Shown: positions 51,802-61,306, counted from the first letter of the stretch. The stretch: DNA of 64,000 nucleotides from Azophilus sp965220835 (GCA_965220835.1 OZ244842.1:2294001-2358000), one strand, 5' to 3'. The notes: generated by a model from the letters alone, not told the origin. Translations and numbers: made by a program.

Positions 51802-52896
51802 ATGGTTGCTGCTAGGCACATCAACCGGGAATTGCTCGCCGTTTTCGTGGCAACGCTGCTGGTGCTGTTTGCGGTGGCGGTGGGCGGGCGCTTCATTGGC
51901 TACTTGCAGGATGCGGCCGCCGGCAAATTTGCGGCTGGCGATCTGATGACCATCATGGCGCTGCGGCTGCCCGGCTTCACGCAGCTGATCGCCCCATTTG
52001 CCTTCTACATCGCCGTGCTGCTGACCGTGGGCAGACTGCACGCCGAGCAGGAGATGGCGGTTCTGCGCAGCAGCGGAGCGGGCAGCTGGCGGCTGCTGGC
52101 TTGGATTCTGCCGTCCGCAACCCTGTTGGCTGCCGGAATCGGCACGCTTTCGCTTTGGATTACGCCCGACCGCAACGCCGCCTTGGAGCGCTTTCTCATC
52201 GAGCAGCGTGCGCAAGCCAGTTTCGACCGATTGAGCGCCGGCACTTTCAACGCCTTCGGCCGGGGCCAGCGCACGCTTTACGCCGAGACCGTCAGCGACG
52301 ACGGCCAAACCCTGGGCGGCGTGTTCATCTTTGAGTACGGCCAGAACGAACCACTCGTCAAAATCTGGGCCGATCAAGCCTCACGACACGTGGATGCGCG
52401 CACGGGCAGCCAATTCCTCGTGCTTGAGGACGGCGCCAGGCACAGCCAAGAGCGTCCCACCAACGCAAGCCCTCGCGCCCAAGGCCTCCGGCGGCAAGTG
52501 ATCGAATTCTCCACCCTGAGCCAGAAGATCGACACCGACGTGGCGGCTTCCAGACGCGTGAAGCCCGAAGCCCTGGCCTCAGCCGCCTTGTGGAATAGAA
52601 CGGACCCCGCAGCGGCGGCGGAACTGCACTGGCGCATCGCCCTGCCTGCGTTCACGCTCATCAGCGTTTTCATGGCCGTGGGCCTGGCGCCGGTCAAGCC
52701 CCGCCAAGGCCGATTCGGCCGCGTGCTGCCGGGAATGGCAGCGCTAGTGGCCTATTACCTCGCCCTGTTGGTGAGCCAGAACGCGGTGCTTGCCGGCCAC
52801 CTGCCCGCCGTTGTCGGCCTGTGGCCCACCCATGCCCTGTTCGCCGCCTTTGCCGCAGCGGCGTTGGCGCATAGCGCCAAGCCAGCCCGCCAATGA
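51802..52896 (+). CDS. lptF: LPS export permease LptF
   Basis: A 364-residue inner-membrane protein with six helices and a periplasmic jellyroll domain in the middle. 'RHINRELLAVFVATLLVLFAVAVGGRFI' is the first helix region and 'EMAVLRSSGAGSWRLL' the conserved cytoplasmic loop that contacts LptB. LptF and LptG with LptB2 pull LPS from the inner membrane. The ATG at 51802 lies just after the repeat array. Its stop overlaps lptG by 4 bases. Confidence 0.93.
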   Translation: MVAARHINRELLAVFVATLLVLFAVAVGGRFIGYLQDAAAGKFAAGDLMTIMALRLPGFTQLIAPFAFYIAVLLTVGRLHAEQEMAVLRSSGAGSWRLLAWILPSATLLAAGIGTLSLWITPDRNAALERFLIEQRAQASFDRLSAGTFNAFGRGQRTLYAETVSDDGQTLGGVFIFEYGQNEPLVKIWADQASRHVDARTGSQFLVLEDGARHSQERPTNASPRAQGLRRQVIEFSTLSQKIDTDVAASRRVKPEALASAALWNRTDPAAAAELHWRIALPAFTLISVFMAVGLAPVKPRQGRFGRVLPGMAALVAYYLALLVSQNAVLAGHLPAVVGLWPTHALFAAFAAAALAHSAKPARQ

Positions 52897-53999
52897 ATGC
52901 CCTGTCCCGAATCGACCGCTATCTGTGCAAGACCGTGCTGGGCGCCGCAGGCGTTGTGCTGCTGGCGCTCACTGCCTTGGTCGCGATCTTCGCCCTGATT
53001 GAGGAACTTGGCGAAGGGCGCAGCGCCTACGGACCGGTTGATGCGGCTTGGTACGTCTTCCTCACCCTGCCCCGGCGGGCTTGGGAACTGCTGCCCTATG
53101 CGCTGTTTCTCGGTTGCTTGATCGGCTTGGGCAAGCTGGCCAGCCAGTCGGAGCTGGTGGCGCTGCGGGCTGCCGGCCTGTCAGTGGGCCGCTTGGCGGG
53201 CGCCACAGCCTGGGCGGTGGCCTTGGCTTGGGCGCTTGGCCTGGCCGCCGGCGAGTGGATCGCCCCGGCCGCCGAAACCGCGGCGGAAGCGCACAAGGCG
53301 CGCACCCTACGCGATAGCGCGGGCCTGCCGGGCCGCGCGGGCATCGAGTTCAAGGGCGGCTACTGGTACCGGGAGGGCTCGCTCTTCATGCATGTCGAGG
53401 CCTTGGATGACAATGGCGACTTGCTGGGCGTGCGCCAATACTGGCTCAACGACCGCGGACGCCTGTCACTGGCTAGGGAGGCCGCACGCGCCGAGTACCT
53501 AGGCCCAGCCGATGCTGGTGAAGACTGGATGCTGCGCGACGGCCTGGAAACCCACCTTAGCGATGATCGGCTCCGGGCGCAGCCGTTCTCGGAACTGGTT
53601 TGGCGCGGCCAGATCGATCCCGGCCTGATCAACGAACGGTTGTTGGTCGATGCCCGCAAGCTGTCCCTGCTCGATCTGCGCCGTCAGATCGGCTACCTGC
53701 AGCGCGAGGGCTTGGACGCTACCTCCCCACGCATCGCCTTCTGGAGCAAGTGCCTGCAGCCGGCCGCCTTGCTCGGCTTGGTCCTGCTGGCCTTGGCCTC
53801 CGTGCTCGGCCCGCTGCGCGACGTCGGCATCGGCGTGCGGATCAGCGCCGGGATCGTGGTCGGCCTTTCGTTCAAGTACCTGCAGGATCTGTTTGCGCCG
53901 ATGGCCGCGGTCTATGATCTGGCCCCGCCCCTAGCGGTGGCGGCACCCATTGCGCTCTGCTGGGCGTTGGCGATCGTCGGGCTGCGGCGAGCGGCGTAG
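52893..53999 (+). CDS. lptG: LPS export permease LptG
   Basis: A 368-residue partner of LptF with the same six-helix plan. 'IDRYLCKTVLGAAGVVLLAL' opens the protein, 'SELVALRAAGLSVGRLAGA' is the LptB-contact loop and 'ISAGIVVGLSFKYLQDL' the fifth helix region typical of LptG. It begins within the lptF stop (ATGA), so expression is coupled. Confidence 0.93.
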   Translation: MNALSRIDRYLCKTVLGAAGVVLLALTALVAIFALIEELGEGRSAYGPVDAAWYVFLTLPRRAWELLPYALFLGCLIGLGKLASQSELVALRAAGLSVGRLAGATAWAVALAWALGLAAGEWIAPAAETAAEAHKARTLRDSAGLPGRAGIEFKGGYWYREGSLFMHVEALDDNGDLLGVRQYWLNDRGRLSLAREAARAEYLGPADAGEDWMLRDGLETHLSDDRLRAQPFSELVWRGQIDPGLINERLLVDARKLSLLDLRRQIGYLQREGLDATSPRIAFWSKCLQPAALLGLVLLALASVLGPLRDVGIGVRISAGIVVGLSFKYLQDLFAPMAAVYDLAPPLAVAAPIALCWALAIVGLRRAA

Positions 54000-54051
54000 C
54001 GCAGCACCCGCTGCGGTCGACTTCCTACGCCGCCGGCTTGCCAACCGTACA

Positions 54052-55110
54052 ATGTCCATTCAAGCCACCCCCAAAAGCAAAGCAAGCCAAACCGAACCCG
54101 TGAGTGAACTGAGCGCAGCAAAGGACCTTGTGCAAGGCTACTTCGACAGGCTGGACACCGCCTCCGAGAGCGGCGTTGCCGACGTCTTGAACCGGCATCT
54201 GTCGCCAAGCGCCTCCTGGAAGGCCGTGCACCCCTTCAACGAACTCACCGGGCCGAAGCAGGTCCACGAGACCTTCTGGGCGCCCTTTCGGGCCGCCTGG
54301 CGGTCAGTGCAGCGCCGCCAGGACATCTTCTTTGCCGGTGAGAACCGCGTCGGCAGCGGCGTTTGGGTGGTGAGCATGGGCCACTTCATGGGCTTGTTCG
54401 ACCGGCCCTGGCTCGGCCTGCCAGCCACTGGCCGGATGGCCATGCTGCGCTACGCTGAGTTCAACCGAGTCGCCCACGGGCAGATCGTCGAAAGCGGCTT
54501 CTTTATCGACTTGATCGGGCTGATGGAGTGGGTCGGGCTGCGCCCGCTGCCCCAAGCCACCGGCCAGCACTTCGCCTACCCTGGCCCGAGAACCCACGAT
54601 GGCATCCTGTCGCTCGATCAGGATCCCGAGGAAACCGCACGCACCCACGAGGTGCTGGACCGCATGATCGACGACCTGGACACACTGAACCGCTCCGGGG
54701 AGGATCGCTGCCCGCCGGAATTTCTGGCGCGCTGCTGGCAAGAGGACATGATCTGGTACGGCCCAGCCGGCATCGGCGCGACCATGACCATTCCACGATA
54801 CCAGCAGCAGCACCAGTACCCGTTCCGGGAGGGCTTGCGGGACAAGCGCTTCAACGGCCATGTGTGCCGCATCGCCGAGGGTCGCTACGCCGCGTTCTTC
54901 GGCTGGCCGAATCTCACCAACCGGGCGGCAGGCGGCTTTCTCGGCCTGCCGGCGAGCGACCGCCCGGCCGGCATGCGGGTGGTTGACGTCTACCGGCGGG
55001 AAGGAGACAAGCTCATGGAAAACTGGGTGTTCATCGACCTGCCCCACTGGCTGAAGCAACAAGGCGTGGACGTGTTGGAGAGGACCGCGGGGTTGGGCCG
55101 GGCGCCTTAG
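54052..55110 (+). CDS. Two-domain SnoaL/NTF2-like protein A
   Basis: A 352-residue protein with two NTF2-like halves. 'DMIWYGPAGIGATMTIPRY' in the second half is the W-x-G-P-x-G-I-G motif shared with proteins B and C here, and 'WLGLPATGRMAML' and 'SGFFIDLIGLMEWVGL' in the first half are shared too. SnoaL-like proteins include polyketide cyclases, hydratases and isomerases. No catalytic residue can be assigned. The ATG at 54052 follows lptG by 52 bases. Confidence 0.8.
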   Translation: MSIQATPKSKASQTEPVSELSAAKDLVQGYFDRLDTASESGVADVLNRHLSPSASWKAVHPFNELTGPKQVHETFWAPFRAAWRSVQRRQDIFFAGENRVGSGVWVVSMGHFMGLFDRPWLGLPATGRMAMLRYAEFNRVAHGQIVESGFFIDLIGLMEWVGLRPLPQATGQHFAYPGPRTHDGILSLDQDPEETARTHEVLDRMIDDLDTLNRSGEDRCPPEFLARCWQEDMIWYGPAGIGATMTIPRYQQQHQYPFREGLRDKRFNGHVCRIAEGRYAAFFGWPNLTNRAAGGFLGLPASDRPAGMRVVDVYRREGDKLMENWVFIDLPHWLKQQGVDVLERTAGLGRAP

Positions 55111-56129
55111 CGCGACACCTTCGCCAGGAGATCGACGTCGAACTGCCGAAACAGGTGGATCATGTCCACGAACACCCAGTTCTCGACGTACAGGTCGCCT
55201 TGTCGACGCCAAAAGTCGATGCCGTTGGTGGTGATCGCGCGGCCGCTCGCCGGATGGCCAAGATAGGGCCCGGCATGGGTTGCGCTGACTGCTCCCCATC
55301 CCGATGACGCAGCGAAATCGCCCTCCGCGAACAGGCTGTCCAAGTCCTGCACCTTGCGGTCCGGGAACGCGATCAACCAGGGCTGCTGGTGCAACTGCTC
55401 GAACTCGTTGAGGCCGAGGCAAGCGCCAATGCCGCCAGGGCCGTACCAGCGCACGTTCTTCGAGAAGTAGTCCGCCACACCCATGCTGGAGAGAGCCCGC
55501 TGGTCGTAGCTGTTCAGGCTGTCGAACAGGAAAGACCGGATCAGGTCCATCGATTGGCCGGTCGCTTCCGCATCCTGGGGCGCCAGAAAGACGGCATCGC
55601 CGCCTCCTGGCGCCGGATAGACGTGATCCTTGCCTTGGGCGGGCGGCAACCGGTTCAATCCGGCCTGCTGCATCAGGTCAATCAGGTCCAGCAGAAAGTA
55701 GGCCTCGGCGATCCTGCCGTCTTCCATGAGAAAGAACTCGCCCCACCGGATGGACACCCGCCCGGCCGTGGCCGGCACGCCCAAGTAGTCCTGGGCAAAG
55801 ACCCCCGTCAGCAGGCCCGTGCCACCGACCCACAGCCGTCCATCCGGGGCGCCGTCCGCTTTGCCGTTGGATTCCCCAGCCATGAAAATATGGGTCTGAC
55901 GCTGCAGGTTCGGGAACGAGTGGCGCAGCGGCAGCAGGTAGTGGCGCAAGTAGGCCGAGTTGCTCGGCAGGTCGCCGATCGGCGCCGGGCCGAACCAGCG
56001 GGCCTGACCTGCCGTGGCCCCATCGATGAGCGCGGCCAACTCCGAGTCAGTAGCCCCAGCGAGCGCCGACCAAAACTGCCAGATGCACTGCTTGTTGCGT
56101 TGGTTGGCCTCCAGGATGCTAATCGCCAA
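55107..56129 (-). CDS. Two-domain SnoaL/NTF2-like protein B
   Basis: A 340-residue protein with two NTF2-like halves, paralogous to protein A. It has 'NVRWYGPGGIGACLGLNEF' and 'YLGVPATAGRVSI' and ends 'WVFVDMIHLFRQFDVDLL', close to the end of protein A. The reading frame starts with TTG at 56129 and overlaps the stop of gene C by 11 bases; it is the last gene of the hisD-like unit and is convergent with A. Confidence 0.8.
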   Translation of the reverse strand: MAISILEANQRNKQCIWQFWSALAGATDSELAALIDGATAGQARWFGPAPIGDLPSNSAYLRHYLLPLRHSFPNLQRQTHIFMAGESNGKADGAPDGRLWVGGTGLLTGVFAQDYLGVPATAGRVSIRWGEFFLMEDGRIAEAYFLLDLIDLMQQAGLNRLPPAQGKDHVYPAPGGGDAVFLAPQDAEATGQSMDLIRSFLFDSLNSYDQRALSSMGVADYFSKNVRWYGPGGIGACLGLNEFEQLHQQPWLIAFPDRKVQDLDSLFAEGDFAASSGWGAVSATHAGPYLGHPASGRAITTNGIDFWRRQGDLYVENWVFVDMIHLFRQFDVDLLAKVSR

Positions 56130-56649
56130 GGCCCTCGTCGCCAGCGTTCTCCTCGAAGTGCTCTGGGGGTTTGGAGCCCACGTAGCGCAGCACGGCGTTG
56201 ACGTCGTAGCCGGCTTGCTCGAGGACGCCGAGGATGTCGATCAGCACCAGGTTTTCGGCAAGCTTCGGGTTGCCGTTGCCGTCGTCCTCAATGCGCCAGA
56301 AGTCCATGTAGCGAACGCGCACGGGCTTGCCGGTGGCCGGTATGCCGAGCCAGTCCTGGGCGAAGGTCGCATCCTGGAAGCCCGTGCCCGCCACCCAATC
56401 GCCCTCGGCGACGCGCACCACATCGGCCGCGGACTTATCGGGAAAGGCGCGGATGAAGGCGGCCCGGTAGTCGTTCTCGAACTCTTCAACACCGCGCTTG
56501 ACGCCGATGCCCGCCGGCCCGTCCCAAACCATGTCGGGCTTCCAGTGCCGGTCCATCAACCCCAGCACGTTTTCGTTCAGCGTGGCGTACAGGTCCTCCA
56601 CGAGCTGCCGGTTGCGCGCCGTCTTGGCACTTGGGTCTTTCGCCGACAC
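56119..56649 (-). CDS. Single-domain SnoaL/NTF2-like protein C
   Basis: A 176-residue protein of one NTF2-like domain with 'DMVWDGPAGIGVKRGVEEF' and 'WLGIPATGKPVRVRYMDF' and the ending 'LVLIDILGVLEQAGYDV'. Its GTG start at 56649 is 4 bases beyond the stop of the HisD-like gene, so I take it as coupled; an upstream TTG within that gene is in frame. It belongs to a unit with bicupin, HisD-like, C and B. Confidence 0.78.
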   Translation of the reverse strand: MSAKDPSAKTARNRQLVEDLYATLNENVLGLMDRHWKPDMVWDGPAGIGVKRGVEEFENDYRAAFIRAFPDKSAADVVRVAEGDWVAGTGFQDATFAQDWLGIPATGKPVRVRYMDFWRIEDDGNGNPKLAENLVLIDILGVLEQAGYDVNAVLRYVGSKPPEHFEENAGDEGLGD

Positions 56650-56653
56650 TTGC

Positions 56654-57931
56654 TTAGCGGTTGCCGTAGCGCGCCACGCGCACGTCCGCCTGCGCCTTGT
56701 GCCCCGCAAACCCCTCCAAGGCGCACAGGCGCGAACAGTACTCGCCGATGGTGGCAGTGGCTTCCGGGCTGACCTTCTGGTAGGTGCAGGTCTTGATGAA
56801 CTTGCCTACCCAAAGGCCTCCGGTGTAGCGCGCCGCGCGTTGGGTGGGCAAGGTGTGGTTGGTGCCGATGACCTTGTCCCCGTACGAGACATTGGTCTCC
56901 TGGCCGAGAAACAGTGCGCCGTAGTTGGTCAGGTTTTCCAGGAAGTAATCCGGATTCCTGGTCATGACCTGAACGTGCTCGCTCGCCAAACGATCCGCTT
57001 CCGCGAGCATTTCCGCTTCCGTATCGCAAAGAATGACCTGCCCATAGTCCCGCCATGCATGACCGGCGACTTCCGCGGTTTCCAAGGTCTGCAACTGCCG
57101 GTCGATCTCCGTCATTGTTTCATCGACCAGCGCCTGGCTGGTGGTGAGCAGAATGGCCGGCGAGGTGGGGCCGTGCTCCGCCTGGCCAAGCAGATCCGTG
57201 GCCACCAACTCTCCATCGCAGGAGTCGTCCGCGATCACCAGCGTTTCCGTGGGGCCCGCCAGCAGGTCGATTCCCACCCGGCCAAAGAGCTGGCGCTTGG
57301 CCTCCGCGACATAGGCATTGCCCGGGCCGACCAGCATGTCAACGGGCTCAATGGTCTCGGTGCCGATGGCCATGGCGCCCACTGCCTGCACACCGCCCAG
57401 GCAATAGATCTCGTCAGCTCCGGCCAAGTGCATTGCCGCGACGATGGCGTCGTTATGGCGACCGCCGTGGGGTGGGGCGCAGGCGATGACCCGGGCGACC
57501 CCCGCCACCTTGGCGGTGAGCACGCTCATGTGCGCGGAGGCAACCATCGGGTACTTGCCGCCCGGCACGTAGCAGCCGACGCTGGCGACCGGAATGTTTC
57601 TGTGGCCGAGGATCACGCCGGGAAACGTCTCCTCCTCCACATCCTGCAGTGCGGCGCGCTGAATCTCCGCGAAGCGGCGAATCTGCGCCTGGGCAAAGCG
57701 AATGTCATCGATGGTCCGCTTCGGCAGCGCCGCCACCGAGGCGTCGATCTCAGCTGGGCTCAGGCGAAACCGCTCCGGCTGCCAGCGATCGAACTTATCG
57801 GACAGCTCGCGCACGGCGGCGTCACCCCGATCCTCAATGTCGGCGAGAATGCCCTCCACCGTCGACTTCACTCGGTCGGCGAGCGATCTCTGCGCATCGG
57901 CGGTGATTCCGGACTTCACTTGGCGGATCAT
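56654..57931 (-). CDS. HisD-family zinc dehydrogenase (sulfopropanediol/histidinol dehydrogenase-like)
   Basis: A 425-residue protein of the histidinol dehydrogenase family. The zinc-ligand motifs are kept: 'GQAEHGPTSPA' (Gln, His), 'VSYGDKVIGTNHTLPT' (Asp) and 'FAGHKAQADVR' (His). 'LWVGKFIKTCTYQ' near the C-terminus differs from true HisD and resembles the HpsN-like sulfopropanediol dehydrogenase branch. No histidine gene is near, so it probably oxidises a primary alcohol to a carboxylate in the surrounding catabolic locus. GGGGACCGGAG lies before the ATG. Confidence 0.82.
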   Translation of the reverse strand: MIRQVKSGITADAQRSLADRVKSTVEGILADIEDRGDAAVRELSDKFDRWQPERFRLSPAEIDASVAALPKRTIDDIRFAQAQIRRFAEIQRAALQDVEEETFPGVILGHRNIPVASVGCYVPGGKYPMVASAHMSVLTAKVAGVARVIACAPPHGGRHNDAIVAAMHLAGADEIYCLGGVQAVGAMAIGTETIEPVDMLVGPGNAYVAEAKRQLFGRVGIDLLAGPTETLVIADDSCDGELVATDLLGQAEHGPTSPAILLTTSQALVDETMTEIDRQLQTLETAEVAGHAWRDYGQVILCDTEAEMLAEADRLASEHVQVMTRNPDYFLENLTNYGALFLGQETNVSYGDKVIGTNHTLPTQRAARYTGGLWVGKFIKTCTYQKVSPEATATIGEYCSRLCALEGFAGHKAQADVRVARYGNR

Positions 57932-57950
57932 CTCCGGTCCCCTAGCTTAG

Positions 57951-58991
57951 CTACGATTCGGACGGGTCTCGGACCCGCTCCGCGGTGGGCGCGTCGCTGC
58001 CGAGCACGGCGAACACTTCCGCCGGCGCGTTGCCGGCATTGCGGATGCGGCGCGCGGCGTTGATTGGCGACGTGAACAGGTCACCGGCGCCAAGCTCAAC
58101 CACGGCATCGAGCGTCTCCACCGCAAGTTGGCCCTCATGCACGAACAGAACCTCCTCCTGATGGCGCAGGTAGCGTTCTGACGCGATGCCCGGGGCAATG
58201 CGCAGATGCCGCAGTTGGAAGCCATGCGGCCACTTGAGCTTTCCGGGGCCCACCGGATCTTCGCCACTTGGCTGCGGGGCCCCGATGATCGGCGTCTCGG
58301 AAATGCCGTCGGCGGCCAGCAGTGAGGCTGGCGCAGGGCGGAACGCATCCCGCCGCAGCACGCAGCCCGCAAGCGCCGCATCGTTCAGGACTTGGAGCTT
58401 CGCCAGCTGTTCCTCCGTCGGCACCGGCATCGGCTTGGCGCCGTTCGGCACTTGCTCGCCCATGGCCGTGTCAACCAGGCTGCCGCTCTCCAGCAGCACC
58501 AGCCCGTGCTGCCGGGCAGATTGGAGCACATGGGGCGCCCACAGAACCCGTCCCGGGTCGTCGCCACCCAGAATGGCGAACAGAAAGCCGGTGTCCTGGC
58601 CGATGTTCTCGAAACCGCGAAACGCGTGGGTCGGGATCGAGATCACGTCACCGGGCTTCAGGATGGCTTCGCCGTCCGCGCCATGCTCCCCCGTGCGAAA
58701 CGCCCAAGTCCCCGAGTGGACGACGAAGACCTCCGCGGTCTCGTGGCTGTGCTGGGAGTTGACGCAGTGCGGCGGCTGCCGGGCGCCGCCAATGTTGAAG
58801 CCGTGGGGAACGTTGATGTGCACATGCTGATCCGGGCTCTCCGAGACGCCCGGCCCGATGATGGTGAAGTTCTCCTTCAGGTCGCTGCCCGGCGTGCGGG
58901 TGTCAATGAAGGCGGTTGTGCAGGGCACAAGGTCGTCGTAGCGCACTCGGCGCGCAAGCAGATCCATCGGGTTCAGTAGCGCCTCGGCCAT
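57951..58991 (-). CDS. Bicupin protein
   Basis: A 346-residue protein with two cupin domains. The first has 'NSQHSHETAEVFVVHSGTW' (His-x-His-x3-4-Glu) and 'GDVISIPTHAFRGFENI'; the second has 'RYLRHQEEVLFVHEGQLAVE' with fewer ligands. This is the plan of bicupin dioxygenases such as gentisate or homogentisate-type enzymes, but the identity is open. The ATG at 58991 follows GGAGG closely; a TTG at 59006 is in frame. First gene of the leftward unit; an operator-like site (59023-59037) lies just upstream. Confidence 0.8.
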   Translation of the reverse strand: MAEALLNPMDLLARRVRYDDLVPCTTAFIDTRTPGSDLKENFTIIGPGVSESPDQHVHINVPHGFNIGGARQPPHCVNSQHSHETAEVFVVHSGTWAFRTGEHGADGEAILKPGDVISIPTHAFRGFENIGQDTGFLFAILGGDDPGRVLWAPHVLQSARQHGLVLLESGSLVDTAMGEQVPNGAKPMPVPTEEQLAKLQVLNDAALAGCVLRRDAFRPAPASLLAADGISETPIIGAPQPSGEDPVGPGKLKWPHGFQLRHLRIAPGIASERYLRHQEEVLFVHEGQLAVETLDAVVELGAGDLFTSPINAARRIRNAGNAPAEVFAVLGSDAPTAERVRDPSES

Positions 58992-59022
58992 GTCCTCCAA
59001 GCCCAAATCAGCGGCGAGGCAA

Positions 59023-59037
59023 TGTACTTCGTATGCA
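59023..59037 (-). promoter_or_regulatory. Operator-like site, left copy
   Basis: TGTACTTCGTATGCA, whose reverse complement differs by one base from the right copy at 59124. It lies between the bicupin start and the SnoaL D start. A LacI-family regulator is encoded in the same locus. Confidence 0.5.
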
Positions 59038-59123
59038 GATATTGGTCAATAAAACGCCGCCAAGCGCCAATCTCTCCCTCAATGTCCCTCCTTGGTCCGA
59101 TTCCCAACTCTCTTGTCCCAAGG

Positions 59124-59138
59124 TGCATTCGAAGTACA
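59124..59138 (+). promoter_or_regulatory. Operator-like site, right copy
   Basis: TGCATTCGAAGTACA, 14 of 15 bases equal to the reverse complement of the left copy, with a central TTCGAA palindrome. It lies 28 bases before the SnoaL D start. The two copies face opposite ways, 101 bp apart, each at one promoter of a divergent pair. Confidence 0.5.
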
Positions 59139-59166
59139 ATCCCGCGCAATCCGCTAGGGCATCGTC

Positions 59167-60120
59167 ATGCAGCAATCGCCAGGCCGGTTCGGAGCAGACA
59201 GCGAGCTGGTGGATTTCATCTTGGGCATCACCCACGAAATCTGGGAGCAGCGGGGCGTCGAGCTGATTCGACGCTACTACGCGGACGACGTTCAAGTGTA
59301 TGCGCTCAGCGGCTTGGTGAGCGGCGCCAAGCAGGTGGTGGACGACACCTACGCGATGCTGGCTGCATTTCCGGATCGGCTGCTGCTTGGCGAGAACGTC
59401 ATATGGTCCGACGAGGGTGACGGCAAGCTCTCCTCGCACCGCATCCTAAGCACCATGACCAACAGCGGCGACAGCGCCTGGGGGCCCGCCACCCACCGCA
59501 AGGGGCAGCTGCGCACTGTCGCGGAGTGCTTGGTGCAACAGGGTCGGGTGACCGAGGAATGGCTGGTGCGCGACACCCTGCCGCTGCTGCGGCAGCTGGG
59601 ATTCGATGCGATCGCCGCCGCCGAGACCCTGGCCCGTAACCGGGATGCCGAGACCCAAGCCTGGCTCACCCGGGCAGCACAACGCACCGCAAGCGCCAAG
59701 GATGTGGATCACCCGTGGGCAGCGTTTGCCGCTGACCTGCTGCGGGCACTCTGGGTGAGTGGTGACCAAGAGCACATCAGCAAGCTGGTTGCACCCTATG
59801 CCGTGGCCTATCCATCACCCTTGGAAACGGTGTCCGGCGCCACCAGGATAAGCGCACACTACCATGCGCGCCGGGCACCGTTTCGAGACGCCAGACTGCG
59901 CCTCGACCACATCGCCGCGCAGCCCTGGGCAGGGTCGGGCCACGACGTGGCCGTGCGCTGGAGCTTGGTGGCCCGTCACAGGGACGACTACCTCGGGGTC
60001 GCCGCCAGCGGGCGCGATGTCTATGTGCTGGGCACCTCCCACTGGCGCGTGCTAGGCGGGCGCATGGTGGCGGACTGGACCCAATTCGACCAGGTCGCTG
60101 TACTGGCCCAGTGTCTATGA
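59167..60120 (+). CDS. Two-domain SnoaL/NTF2-like protein D
   Basis: A 317-residue protein with two NTF2-like halves, diverged from A-C and without the W-x-G-P-x-G-I-G motif. The first half has 'ELIRRYYADDVQVYALSG' and 'HRKGQLRTVAECLVQQGRVTEEWLVRD', the second 'VRWSLVARHRDDYLGVAASGRDVYVLGTSHW' (in part), the common SnoaL pattern. It is divergent from the bicupin unit and convergent with the MetE-like gene. Confidence 0.78.
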   Translation: MQQSPGRFGADSELVDFILGITHEIWEQRGVELIRRYYADDVQVYALSGLVSGAKQVVDDTYAMLAAFPDRLLLGENVIWSDEGDGKLSSHRILSTMTNSGDSAWGPATHRKGQLRTVAECLVQQGRVTEEWLVRDTLPLLRQLGFDAIAAAETLARNRDAETQAWLTRAAQRTASAKDVDHPWAAFAADLLRALWVSGDQEHISKLVAPYAVAYPSPLETVSGATRISAHYHARRAPFRDARLRLDHIAAQPWAGSGHDVAVRWSLVARHRDDYLGVAASGRDVYVLGTSHWRVLGGRMVADWTQFDQVAVLAQCL

Positions 60121-60148
60121 GACCGTCCGATGGGGTACGGCCTGTGCG

Positions 60149-61288
60149 TCAGCGCCAGAGCCGGTCGCTGGCGATGCGGGCGCCTTCCGCCAAGGCGGCG
60201 AGCTTGGCGTAGACAATGTCCTGATCCACCGCGCCGAAGCCCGCGAAGGTGGAGAATCCGCAGTCGGTGCCTGCAATGACGCGCTCGCGTCCCACGATGT
60301 CCGCGAAGCGGCCGATGCGCTCGGCCACCAGCCTTGGATGCTCGATGAAGTTGGTGGTGGAGTCGATGACGCCGGGAATCAGAATCAGATCCTCCGGCAA
60401 GACCGTGTTCTTGAACACCGCCCACTCGTGCGCGTGGCGCGGGTTGGCGGACTCAAACAGCAACGCCCCCACATGGGCCGCAAGCGCGATGGGCAGCACA
60501 ATCTCCATGGGCGCGTCCAAGTGGTGGGGGCCTTCGTAGTTGCCCCAGCAAATGTGCATGCGCACGCGCTCCTTCGGTATGCCCGCCAGCGCATGGTTCA
60601 GCGCTTCAACATGCAGCCCCGCCAATTGCCGATACTCCTCGTCAGGACGGCCCTTGAACATCATGTGCCGGCCCAGCCCCAAATCCGGGGAGTCAAGCTG
60701 CAGAATCAGGCCAGCTTCCGTAATGGCCCGGTATTCGGCCGCCATGGCATCGGCCAGCGCATAAAGATAGGCCTCATGGCTGCCGTAGTGGCGGTTGGGC
60801 TGAAACAAGGCGATCACGCCGGGTGAAGCGGCGTTCATGAACCCCTCCTCCGGCTTGCTGATCTCAAGCGCCCGGTTGAAGTTGCTGATGTCCTCCCGCA
60901 CCGGCCCCAAGTCCTTCACCCGGATGTCGCCGACGCAACAGGGACGCCGGTAGGAGGGCGTGCCCCCGGAGCGGGCTTGGCGCTCTAGGAAGCCCGGATA
61001 GTCCTCAAGATCCGCAGGCGGCTGACGTTCGCTGTCGCCCGCAAAGCCGGTGATGCGGTCCTTGATGTAGGTGGCGTAGCTGATCTTGCTCATCTCCCCG
61101 TCCGAGACGACGTCAATGCCAGCCCGGACCTGCTGGTCCACCACTGCCGCCACCGCGTCCCTGAACACCTGCCCCGCCTCTGGCCGCGGCTCGCCGTTCT
61201 CCAGGGCGAACACCACATCGGTGACGGCTTTCGACCTCGGCAGCGACCCAACATGGGTGGTCAGAATGCGATCAGTGCTGTGCTTCAT
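60149..61288 (-). CDS. MetE-like cobalamin-independent methyltransferase family protein
   Basis: A 379-residue protein resembling the C-terminal catalytic barrel of MetE. 'ILTTHVGSLPRS' is the usual start; zinc ligands are visible in 'MHICWGNYEG' (His, Cys), 'LLFESANPRH' (Glu) and 'GTDCGFSTFAG' (Cys). There is no N-terminal MetE half, so it is one of the short MetE-like enzymes that act on thiols, for example epoxide-CoM transferase or methyltransferases of unknown substrate. AAGGACAC lies before the ATG, 18 bases after the LacI gene. Confidence 0.82.
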   Translation of the reverse strand: MKHSTDRILTTHVGSLPRSKAVTDVVFALENGEPRPEAGQVFRDAVAAVVDQQVRAGIDVVSDGEMSKISYATYIKDRITGFAGDSERQPPADLEDYPGFLERQARSGGTPSYRRPCCVGDIRVKDLGPVREDISNFNRALEISKPEEGFMNAASPGVIALFQPNRHYGSHEAYLYALADAMAAEYRAITEAGLILQLDSPDLGLGRHMMFKGRPDEEYRQLAGLHVEALNHALAGIPKERVRMHICWGNYEGPHHLDAPMEIVLPIALAAHVGALLFESANPRHAHEWAVFKNTVLPEDLILIPGVIDSTTNFIEHPRLVAERIGRFADIVGRERVIAGTDCGFSTFAGFGAVDQDIVYAKLAALAEGARIASDRLWR

Positions 61289-61306
61289 GGGTGTGTCCTT
61301 AGTTCT

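Noticed and set aside
56654..57931. Histidine biosynthesis hisD
   Set aside because: No other his gene is near and the C-terminal motifs differ from biosynthetic HisD; a catabolic dehydrogenase of the same family fits the locus better.
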